Shown: piece by piece, positions 16,287 through 23,255 of the stretch
Numbering within the stretch: the first letter of the stretch is position 1
Layout: the number at the start of each line of letters is the position of its first letter
From: Micromonospora sp. WMMD1082
GTDB taxonomy: Bacteria; Actinomycetota; Actinomycetes; Mycobacteriales; Micromonosporaceae
Assembly (NCBI RefSeq): GCF_029626175.1
Contig: NZ_JARUBM010000002.1
Location: 3,985,001 to 4,049,000 of the forward strand
Length of the DNA: 64,000 bases
Direction of reading: 5' to 3'
Notes under the pieces: model-generated
Databases searched by the model: none
Seen by the model: only the letters and a program-made list of their open reading frames with translations
Told to the model about the DNA's origin: nothing
Translations under genes and position numbers: made by a program

Positions 16287-17267
16287 ATGAACGCGGCGAC
16301 GAAGCTGAGCGGCTTCGCGCTCGGCCTCGCGGCGGTGTTCGGCGCGGCGTACGGGGTGGGCCAGATCACCGGTCCCGCGAGCGTGGTCGTCGCCGACCAC
16401 GACAGCGAGGGCACCGGCCCCGGGGACGGCCACGACACGGGTGCCGCCGGACACGACGCGGGCGGCGAGGGGCCTGACCAGGGGGCGGGCGGGCACCTGC
16501 CCGGCGGGCTGCTGGTCTCCGACCGTGGCTACACCCTGGTGCCGGTCGGTGCGCCGGCAGGCGAGTTCGCCTTCCGGATCACCGGCCCCGACGGCGAGCC
16601 GGTGACCGGGTACGACGTCAGCCACGACGAACGGATGCACCTGATCGTGGCCCGCCGCGACCTCTCCGGCTTCCGGCACGTGCACCCCGAGATGGCCGCC
16701 GACGGCACCTGGCGGATCGCCTCGCCACTGGGCTCTCCCGGGGTGTGGCGGGCGTTCGCCGACTTCATCCCGACCGGCGGCGAGCCCATGACGCTCGGTG
16801 TGGACGTGACCGTCCCCGGTGACCTGGTCGAGCGACCACTGCCCGCCCCGGCGAGCAGCACCACCGTCGACGGTTACACGGTCACCCTCGCCGGTGAACC
16901 CCAGCCCGGCCACACCACGACCCTGGCGCTGACCGTCAGCCGGGCCGGCGCGCCGGTCACCGACCTGGAGCCGTATCTGGGCGCGTACGGTCACCTGGTG
17001 GCCCTGCGACGCGGTGACCTCGCGTACCTGCACGTGCACCCGGAGGGCGCACCGGGCGACGGGCGGACCACCCCCGGCCCGCAGGTGAGCTTCGCCACCG
17101 AGTTCCCCTCGGCCGGCGCGTACCGGCTCTACCTCGACTTCCGCCACGGCGGCGTGGTGCGCACCGCCGAGTTCACGGTGCACGTGGGCGAGCCCGGTGA
17201 CACGCACGCGCCCGACACACCCGCGCCCGATGCCGGGACCGGCACGCCCGGGCACGGGCACGACTGA
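16287..17267 (+). CDS. Membrane-anchored His-rich copper-locus protein
   Basis: A 326-residue protein with an uncleaved-looking N-terminal span (about 8-28) and then an extracytoplasmic part. Residues 35-70 are rich in His, Asp and Gly (GDGHDTGAAGHDAGG), as is the end (GTPGHGHD). Two beta-sandwich-like repeats contain HDERMHLIVARRDLSGFRHVHP and YGHLVALRRGDLAYLHVHP, similar to each other, so the domain is duplicated. The HVHP boxes and His clusters suggest copper binding outside the membrane. It lies between chaperone and ATPase, 32 bp behind copZ, with GAGGAGG before the ATG. The biochemical role is inferred. Confidence 0.75.
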   Translation: MNAATKLSGFALGLAAVFGAAYGVGQITGPASVVVADHDSEGTGPGDGHDTGAAGHDAGGEGPDQGAGGHLPGGLLVSDRGYTLVPVGAPAGEFAFRITGPDGEPVTGYDVSHDERMHLIVARRDLSGFRHVHPEMAADGTWRIASPLGSPGVWRAFADFIPTGGEPMTLGVDVTVPGDLVERPLPAPASSTTVDGYTVTLAGEPQPGHTTTLALTVSRAGAPVTDLEPYLGAYGHLVALRRGDLAYLHVHPEGAPGDGRTTPGPQVSFATEFPSAGAYRLYLDFRHGGVVRTAEFTVHVGEPGDTHAPDTPAPDAGTGTPGHGHD

Positions 17268-17280
17268 CGGGACCAGACTC

Positions 17281-19533
17281 ATGAGCCGACCTCTGACGAC
17301 CGCGCCGAACCTGATCGAGCTGGCCATCGGCGGGATGACCTGCGCGGCCTGCGCCGCCCGGATCGAGAAGAAGCTGAACCGGATGGACGGCGTGCAGGCG
17401 ACCGTCAACTACGCCACCGAGAAGGCGACCGTCTCCTACGACGATCCGGTCACGCCGGACGACCTGGTCGCCACGGTGGAGAAGACCGGATACCGCGCCG
17501 CCCTGCCGCCACCGCCGTCCACCGGCCCGGCCGCACCGGCAGCCGCCGCCGAGCCGGTGGACGCGCTGCGCGCCCTGCGTACCCGGTTGTGGGTCTCGAT
17601 CGTGCTGAGCGTGCCGGTGATCGTGCTGGCCATGGTGCCGTCGTGGCAGTTCACCTACTGGCAGTGGCTGTCGCTGACCCTGGCCGCCCCGGTCGTGGTC
17701 TACGGCGGGCTGCCGTTCCACCGGGCCGCGCTGGTCAACCTGCGCCACGGCGCCGCGACCATGGACACCCTGGTGTCGCTGGGCACGCTGGCCGCCCTCG
17801 GGTGGTCGGTCTGGGCGCTCTTCCTCGGCACCGCCGGTACGCCCGGCATGACCCACCCGTTCAGCCTCGACATCGGCCGCACCGACGGTGCCGGCAACAT
17901 CTACCTGGAGGCGGCGGCCGGGGTGACCGCGTTCATCCTCGCCGGTCGCTACTTCGAGGCGCGCGCCAAGCGGACCGCCGGTGCGGCCCTGCGGGCGCTG
18001 CTGGAACTCGGCGCCAAGGAGGTCTCCGTGCTGCGCGACGGTGCGGAGACCCGGATCCCGGTCGACCAACTCGTGGTGGGTGACCGCTTCGTGGTGCGCC
18101 CCGGTGAGAAGATCGCCACCGACGGGACGGTCGACGAGGGCTCCTCGGCGGTCGACGCCAGCCTGGTGACCGGCGAGTCGGTGCCGGTCGAGGTGGGTGC
18201 GGGCGACACCGTGATCGGCGGCTGTGTCAACGCCGGTGGCCGACTGGTGGTCACCGCCACCCGGGTGGGCGCCGACACCCAACTAGCCCAGATGGCCCGG
18301 CTGGTGGAGCAGGCGCAGACCGGCAAGGCCGCCGCGCAGCGGCTCGCCGATCGCATCTCGGGAGTCTTCGTACCGATCGTGATCGCCCTGGCCGCCGGCA
18401 CGCTGGGCTGGTGGCTCGGCTCCGGCGCCGGACCGACCGCCGCGTTCACCGCCGCCGTCGCGGTGCTGATCATCGCCTGCCCGTGCGCCCTCGGCCTGGC
18501 CACGCCGACCGCGCTGCTGGTCGGCACCGGGCGCGGCGCACAACTCGGCGTCCTGATCAAGGGGCCGGAGGCCCTGGAGTCCACCCGGCGGGTGGACACC
18601 GTGGTGCTGGACAAGACCGGCACCGTGACCACCGGCCGGATGACCCTGATCGAGGTGACCCCCGGCGACCGCGAGCACCGCGACGAGGTGCTGCGGACGG
18701 CGGCCGCCCTGGAGTCCGGCTCGGAGCATCCGATCGCCCGGGCGGTCGTCACCGGCGCCGCCGAGGTGGGGCCGCTGCCGGCGGTCACCGGCTTCGCCAA
18801 CGTCGAAGGGCTCGGCGTGACCGGCACGGTGGGCGGCCGTCAGGTGCTGCTCGGCCGGGCCCGGCTGCTGCGGGAGCGGGGTCTGGTCGTACCGGAGGAG
18901 ATCGCGCGGGCGGCGACCGGCGCGGAGGCGGCGGGGCGTACCGCCGTGCTGGTCGGCTGGGACGGCCGGGCCCGCGGTGTGCTGGTCGTGGCCGACCAGG
19001 TCAAGCCGACCAGCCGGGAGGCGGTCACCCGGCTGCGGGCGCTCGGCCTGACCCCGGTGTTGCTCACCGGCGACAACGCCACCGTCGCGCGGGCGGTGGC
19101 CGCCGAGGTGGGTGTCGACGAGGTGATCGCGGAGGTGCTGCCCGCCGAGAAGGTCGAGGTGGTCGCCCGGTTGCAGGCCGAGGGCCGGGTGGTGGCGATG
19201 GTCGGCGACGGGGTGAACGACGCCGCCGCGCTCGCCCAGGCCGATCTCGGCCTGGCCATGGGCACCGGTACCGACGTGGCGATCGAGGCATCCGACCTGA
19301 CCCTGGTGCGGGACGACCTGCTGGCCGCGGTCGACGCCATCCGGCTGGCCCGGAGCACCCTGGGCACGATCAAGGGGAACCTGTTCTGGGCGTTCGCCTA
19401 CAACGTGGCGGCCCTGCCGCTGGCCGCCGCCGGGCTGCTCAACCCGATGATCGCCGGTGCGGCGATGGCCTTCTCCTCGGTCTTCGTGGTGGCCAACAGC
19501 CTCCGGCTGCGCCGGTTTCGTCCGGTTTCCTGA
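17281..19533 (+). CDS. copA: Copper-exporting P1B-type ATPase
   Basis: A 750-residue P1B-1 ATPase that pumps copper(I) out of the cytoplasm. An N-terminal HMA domain has MTCAAC (Cys21, Cys24). The TGES actuator loop, the membrane metal site CPC (Cys400-Pro-Cys402), the phosphorylation motif DKTGT (Asp444), SEHP in the nucleotide domain and GDGVND in the P domain are all intact. The start at 17281 places the HMA domain at the N-terminus; an in-frame ATG at 17197 would overlap the previous gene. It is the last gene of the CsoR-controlled operon. Confidence 0.95.
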   Translation: MSRPLTTAPNLIELAIGGMTCAACAARIEKKLNRMDGVQATVNYATEKATVSYDDPVTPDDLVATVEKTGYRAALPPPPSTGPAAPAAAAEPVDALRALRTRLWVSIVLSVPVIVLAMVPSWQFTYWQWLSLTLAAPVVVYGGLPFHRAALVNLRHGAATMDTLVSLGTLAALGWSVWALFLGTAGTPGMTHPFSLDIGRTDGAGNIYLEAAAGVTAFILAGRYFEARAKRTAGAALRALLELGAKEVSVLRDGAETRIPVDQLVVGDRFVVRPGEKIATDGTVDEGSSAVDASLVTGESVPVEVGAGDTVIGGCVNAGGRLVVTATRVGADTQLAQMARLVEQAQTGKAAAQRLADRISGVFVPIVIALAAGTLGWWLGSGAGPTAAFTAAVAVLIIACPCALGLATPTALLVGTGRGAQLGVLIKGPEALESTRRVDTVVLDKTGTVTTGRMTLIEVTPGDREHRDEVLRTAAALESGSEHPIARAVVTGAAEVGPLPAVTGFANVEGLGVTGTVGGRQVLLGRARLLRERGLVVPEEIARAATGAEAAGRTAVLVGWDGRARGVLVVADQVKPTSREAVTRLRALGLTPVLLTGDNATVARAVAAEVGVDEVIAEVLPAEKVEVVARLQAEGRVVAMVGDGVNDAAALAQADLGLAMGTGTDVAIEASDLTLVRDDLLAAVDAIRLARSTLGTIKGNLFWAFAYNVAALPLAAAGLLNPMIAGAAMAFSSVFVVANSLRLRRFRPVS

Positions 19534-19541
19534 ACCGGGAC

Positions 19542-19567
19542 GGTTGGCCGACGGCGGGCCGGGGTAT
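19542..19567 (+). promoter_or_regulatory. Possible SigB-type promoter of the CsbD gene
   Basis: GGTT (19542-19545) and GGGTAT (19562-19567), 16 bp apart, resemble the SigB consensus GTTT-N15-GGGTA. It lies 40 bp before the start of a CsbD-type gene, a family known to be under SigB in Bacillus. Confidence 0.4.
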
Positions 19568-19606
19568 CTGACTCCAGGTAGCGATACGGAACCCCGGGAG
19601 GCTGAC

Positions 19607-19780
19607 ATGGGTGTCGAGGACAAGTTCAACAACACCACCGAGAACACCGCCGGCAAGGTCAAGGAGGGTGTGGGTCGCGCCACCGACGACGAGCAGCTGG
19701 AGGCCGAGGGTCGCGGCGACCAGATGCGCGCCAACCTCAAGCAGGCCGGCGAGAAGATCAAGGACGCGTTCCGGAAGTAA
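19607..19780 (+). CDS. CsbD family stress protein
   Basis: A 57-residue hydrophilic protein of the CsbD-like family: NTTENTAGKVKEGVGRATDDEQLEAEG followed by an amphipathic, Lys-rich helix. These proteins accumulate in general stress; the molecular role is not known. The ATG has CGGGAGG just upstream. It stands alone behind the copper operon, with its own possible stress promoter and a terminator. Confidence 0.88.
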   Translation: MGVEDKFNNTTENTAGKVKEGVGRATDDEQLEAEGRGDQMRANLKQAGEKIKDAFRK

Positions 19781-19796
19781 CTCGTACGCGACGAAT

Positions 19797-19825
19797 CGCC
19801 GGGCCGGCCATCTGCCGGCCCGGCG
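19797..19825. terminator. Bidirectional terminator
   Basis: A perfect 12-bp stem, CGCCGGGCCGGC (19797-19808) with GCCGGCCCGGCG (19814-19825), and loop CATCT, between the convergent CsbD and MEDS/HATPase genes. Confidence 0.8.
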
Positions 19826-19849
19826 GTCGCGTGTCCGGCTCGGGTGTGG

Positions 19850-20806
19850 CTACTGCGGCGGTCGGCCGGCGGTGAGCCGGAGGGTGAAGCCCTCGGCGTC
19901 CCGATAGTGGGTGACGTGGCGGCACGACTGGTGGGTGATCCACAGGCCCAGCCCGCCCGGCTCCCCAGCACGGGACGGCAGCAGCCCCGCGTACGGGTCG
20001 GCCGGACCGGTGCCGGTGTCGCTGACGGTGGCCACCACGCGGTCCGTACCCGCCCACAGCCGGAACCGGACCGGCGGCCGGCCGTGCCGCAACCCGTTGG
20101 TGACGACCTCGCTGACGGCGACGACGAAGTCGTCGAACTCGTCGTCCGGCAGCCGACCCTGAGCGACCTGGTGCACCGCCGCGCGAGCCTGCGCGGCGGA
20201 CGGGGCGACCAACTCGACCAGCGGCGGGGCCGTCTGGATCGGGTCGGGCGGCACCGCTCGCTCCCGGCGCAGGAAGGTTTCCGGTGCGACGTAGTCGGCG
20301 CTGGGCAGGTGCCGGTCGCCGGCCGTGGCGAAGCGCGGGTGGGTGGCGGCGATGTCCGCCAGCACCGAGGTCGCCGTGGTCCGGGTGTCGTACGCGCACA
20401 TGCTCCAGAGCGGCCAGTCGTCGTACGCGTGGTTGATCGCCGCCTCGTACCGGGCCCACCAGTCCCAGCCGGAACCGAGGCCGACCGAGGGCACCTCGCC
20501 GATGATCCGGATCTGGCTGGCGCCACCGGCCACCAGGTCGGCGAGGAGCTGGCGATACATCCGGATGGTCGCGGTGGGCCGGGCGTAGACGTCACCGCCG
20601 GACAGGAACTCGACCTTCGCCTCGGCCGGCAGGGCGGCGCGGACCAGGCCGCCGGCACGCTCGTCGAGCGCCACGACGGTGGGCTCACCCGCCTCGACGC
20701 CGCCCAGCAGGAACGGCACCGCCACGGCGAGCAGCTCCTCGTCCGAGCGGTAGCAGAGAGCCTCGTGGAAGTAGCCGGTGCGCCCGGCGGCCGGACCGGT
20801 CCTCAC
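19850..20806 (-). CDS. MEDS-domain sensor fused to RsbW-like ATPase
   Basis: A 318-residue protein. The N-terminal half (about 10-180) is a MEDS domain (named from DcmR; a RecA-like sensory fold), with HEALCYRSDEELLAVAVPFL at its start. The C-terminal half (about 200-315) is a serine kinase/anti-sigma HATPase with N-box EVVTNGLRHG and G-box SDTGTGPAD. It could bind and inhibit a sigma factor or its antagonist. The GTG start overlaps the stop of the MEDS-STAS gene by 4 bp and has GGAGGTG 6 nt upstream, so the two are coupled. The sensed signal is unknown. Confidence 0.82.
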   Translation of the reverse strand: MRTGPAAGRTGYFHEALCYRSDEELLAVAVPFLLGGVEAGEPTVVALDERAGGLVRAALPAEAKVEFLSGGDVYARPTATIRMYRQLLADLVAGGASQIRIIGEVPSVGLGSGWDWWARYEAAINHAYDDWPLWSMCAYDTRTTATSVLADIAATHPRFATAGDRHLPSADYVAPETFLRRERAVPPDPIQTAPPLVELVAPSAAQARAAVHQVAQGRLPDDEFDDFVVAVSEVVTNGLRHGRPPVRFRLWAGTDRVVATVSDTGTGPADPYAGLLPSRAGEPGGLGLWITHQSCRHVTHYRDAEGFTLRLTAGRPPQ

Positions 20807-21627
20807 CGGAGCACCTCCACCCGCAGGGCGGGCAGGTCCAGCAGGGCGGCGAGCCGCGCCACCCCGGAGCGGGCGGCGCGCAGCACGAGGGTGGCGTCGC
20901 GGTCCTGGGCGTACTCGCTCAGATGGATGAGCGCCCGGTGGTCGAGGAAGCGCAGCGCGTCGGCGACCAGCACCAACTCGTCGCCGACGGGCGCCAGGTC
21001 AGCGCGATCCAACGCGGTGCGGAACAGGTCGTGGTTGGACGGGTCGAGTTCCCCGGCGAGGGCGACCTGCCCCGCGTGCGGCGGTGCGGCGTACAACCGG
21101 AACAGCAGGTCGTCGACGTTGTGCTCCGGGTGCAGGCAGGCCAACTCGGCTACCGCCCGGTCGCCCAGCTCCGCACGGTCGTACCCGCACATGGCCCGGA
21201 ACGCCTCGGTGACCATCATCTCGTTGACGCGGTGCTCGTAGCGGGCGAACGCGTCGCGCTGGGCGGGCGTGCGGACCAGCCCGGTGGCCTCGGCGGCCAC
21301 CCGGAGCCCGGTGTAACCGTCGGCGAGCGCCGTCCGGGTGGCCGCCCGGTAGGCCGCCACCTGGCTGGCGGGATCGGTCACCGCGACGCTGGTGTACGCC
21401 CCGTCGAGGGAGCGCACCTCGGCGGCCCCGGCCGCCAGCGCCGTGGCGAAGTCGTCGAGACCGAGCAGCCGGTCCCGGATCGGCTCGGGTGGACCGGCGA
21501 CGACGAGCCAGACCCGCTCGCCGGCGGCGAGGCCGGCGCGCAGGAACTCCACGGCACGGGCCATGAACCCGGCGCGGTCGTCGTACGCCCAGCACAGGTG
21601 CCCGTACCGTCGAGCCTGGCCACTCAT
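20803..21627 (-). CDS. MEDS-domain sensor fused to STAS domain
   Basis: A 274-residue protein. Residues 5-180 are a MEDS domain (HLCWAYDDRAGFMARAVEFLRAGLAAGE), and about 185-274 a STAS domain of the anti-sigma-antagonist type. In the STAS segment the usual DSSG phosphoacceptor region reads FLDHRALIHL, so the phosphorylated Ser is missing. The product probably pairs with the ATPase of the coupled downstream gene. The ATG follows TAGACT by 7 nt and lacks a ribosome site, so it is probably leaderless. Confidence 0.8.
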   Translation of the reverse strand: MSGQARRYGHLCWAYDDRAGFMARAVEFLRAGLAAGERVWLVVAGPPEPIRDRLLGLDDFATALAAGAAEVRSLDGAYTSVAVTDPASQVAAYRAATRTALADGYTGLRVAAEATGLVRTPAQRDAFARYEHRVNEMMVTEAFRAMCGYDRAELGDRAVAELACLHPEHNVDDLLFRLYAAPPHAGQVALAGELDPSNHDLFRTALDRADLAPVGDELVLVADALRFLDHRALIHLSEYAQDRDATLVLRAARSGVARLAALLDLPALRVEVLR

Positions 21628-21634
21628 GGGGTGC

Positions 21635-21640
21635 AGTCTA
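21635..21640 (-). promoter_or_regulatory. -10 box TAGACT of the MEDS operon
   Basis: TAGACT on the minus strand lies at -13 to -8 from the ATG at 21627. Confidence 0.45.
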
Positions 21641-21731
21641 CGGCGCGGCCCGGGCGGGCTAGATATGCATAAACTTCGATTGTTTGGGTCGCCCGGGAAC
21701 CAACCGGCGATGCCGTTCGACCAATACGGCG

Positions 21732-22301
21732 ATGACAGCAGTGACCGACGACATCAGCGGGTACGCGATCGCCGCGGGCCGGGGCGACCACGCCGCCGCC
21801 GCAGCGTTCGTGCGGGCGACGCAGCACGACGTGCGCCGGTTCCTGAGCCACCTCCCCGGGGTGCGGGAGGTCGACGACCTGGTCCAGGAGACGTACCTGC
21901 GGGCCTGGCGGGCCCTGCCGTCGTTCGCCGGCCGGTCCACGGCGCGGACCTGGCTGCTCGCCATCGCCCGCCGGGTCGCCGTGGACCAGGTGCGCGCCGC
22001 CACCTCCCGGCCCCGCACCGCGAACCTCACCGACTGGCAGGCCGTGGCGGAGGCGACGCCGGCCGGGAGGCGCGCCGGGGTGGACGAGCAGGTGGTGCTC
22101 CACGGGCTGCTCGCCGGCCTCGCCCCCGAGCGCCGGGAGGCGTTCGTGACCACCCAGTTGCTCGGCCTGTCCTACGCCGAGGCCGCGCAGGTGTGTGACG
22201 TGCCGGTCGGGACCATCCGCTCCCGGGTGGCCCGCGCCCGCGAGGAGTTGATCGCGGCGATGCATCCCACGGCCGCCCCCCGTCCCCACACCGCCACCTG
22301 A
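21732..22301 (+). CDS. ECF sigma factor
   Basis: A 189-residue group IV sigma factor. Region 2 is FVRATQHDVRRFLSHL to DDLVQETYLRAWRALPSF, and region 4 is GLSYAEAAQVCDVPVGTIRSRVARAREEL. It should redirect RNA polymerase to a small regulon. No clear ribosome site precedes the ATG at 21732; the upstream in-frame ATG at 21684 adds a non-conserved stretch. The gene faces a zinc-finger membrane protein gene that probably encodes its anti-sigma factor, although the two are convergent and not in one operon. Confidence 0.88.
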   Translation: MTAVTDDISGYAIAAGRGDHAAAAAFVRATQHDVRRFLSHLPGVREVDDLVQETYLRAWRALPSFAGRSTARTWLLAIARRVAVDQVRAATSRPRTANLTDWQAVAEATPAGRRAGVDEQVVLHGLLAGLAPERREAFVTTQLLGLSYAEAAQVCDVPVGTIRSRVARAREELIAAMHPTAAPRPHTAT

Positions 22302-22372
22302 TCCCTTCCGCGTTGATCACGAGGTTGGCGGCGGTCGAAGGGATCAGCTTCGCCGCTTACCTCATCGTCAAC
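22298..22372. repeat. Diverged palindrome (GTTGATCATGAAGTT family), copy 2, between convergent genes
   Basis: Arms 22312-22332 and 22352-22372 pair at 16 of 21 positions, with a 19-nt loop as in copy 1 at 10191. A competing perfect 10-bp pairing joins CTGATCCCTT (22298-22307) with AAGGGATCAG (22338-22347). The element overlaps the ends of both the sigma and the anti-sigma gene and probably ends both transcripts. Confidence 0.65.
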
Positions 22373-23141
22373 TCGGCGAGTGCGCGTGGGGGTGGGGCGG
22401 GAGCAGGCGTAGCGGAGTCGGCTCGTCGGTCTCGTCGAGCCGCAGCCGCCAGCGGGGCCGCTCCGGCCGGTGCCGCTCGCTCGGGTCACCGGCTGGCGGC
22501 GAGCTGCGCGCCAGCAGCACGGTGATCAGGTAGCCGACCACCAGGAACCCGTGGCTGACCAGGCGTTCCGTGGCGACCTGCGAGGCGGCGAGGTCGTTGA
22601 CCGACAGCAGCACGAGGGTTCCCACGAAGGCGCCGAGCATCGGCAGCAGCCCGGAGGGCGAGGTCCGGCGCAGGGCGACGAAGAGGAAACCGGCGCCGAC
22701 CGCGACGTTCCAGGCGGCGGACTCGTGCCACAGGTGCTGGCCGGTGGCGTGCAGGTGCACGGCGACCTCGGTCCGGCCGACCTGGGCCAGCCCGAGGACC
22801 AGCTGCACCGCTCCGAGCAGGCCCAGCGCGGCCCGCAGCCTGGTGACCAGGGTGGCGCGTCCGGCGAGCGGCAGCCGGCCGCAGCGCGCGGCAACGGCGG
22901 CGGCGAGCGTGCGCCAGCGCTGGCGGGGCGGCGGTGCGGCGGCGAGGATCGCTCCGGTCAGGTCCGGCAGCGAGGTCACCACCTGGGTACGCGCCCGCCG
23001 GGTCACCGTCGCCGCCGAGTCCAGCCAGGCTCGGCAGCCGGCGCAGGTCTCCAGATGCAGCCCGGCCGTGTGCTGCTCGTCCGCCGTGGCCTCGCCGTCC
23101 AACTGCGCCGACAGGATCTCCCGCCACTGCTCGCACCCCAT
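22368..23141 (-). CDS. Zinc-finger (ZAS-type) membrane protein, probable anti-sigma factor
   Basis: A 257-residue protein. Residues 1-40 carry the zinc-associated anti-sigma motif His29-x3-Cys33-x2-Cys36, with Cys3 at the start (MGCEQWREILSAQLDGE). After a linker, residues about 100-215 form five or six hydrophobic spans. The tail is Pro/His/Arg-rich. ZAS domains clamp ECF sigma factors, so the convergent sigma gene is the obvious partner; that pairing is inferred. The multi-span body differs from the single-span RskA/RsrA designs. Confidence 0.75.
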   Translation of the reverse strand: MGCEQWREILSAQLDGEATADEQHTAGLHLETCAGCRAWLDSAATVTRRARTQVVTSLPDLTGAILAAAPPPRQRWRTLAAAVAARCGRLPLAGRATLVTRLRAALGLLGAVQLVLGLAQVGRTEVAVHLHATGQHLWHESAAWNVAVGAGFLFVALRRTSPSGLLPMLGAFVGTLVLLSVNDLAASQVATERLVSHGFLVVGYLITVLLARSSPPAGDPSERHRPERPRWRLRLDETDEPTPLRLLPPHPHAHSPS

Positions 23142-23255
23142 GTATCGATAGTCGCTCCCCGGCTCGGCGTGGTTCCCGCCCGGACGACCTCGATCGCCGG
23201 ACCCTGCCCGGGCGGCCCGATCGCCGGACCCCGCCGGGGCGCAGGAGCCGGCGGG

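Noticed and set aside
21695..21717. ECF-type promoter GGGAAC ... CGTT before the sigma gene (autoregulation)
   Set aside because: The two words are only 13 bp apart, shorter than the usual 16-18, so it cannot be called from sequence.
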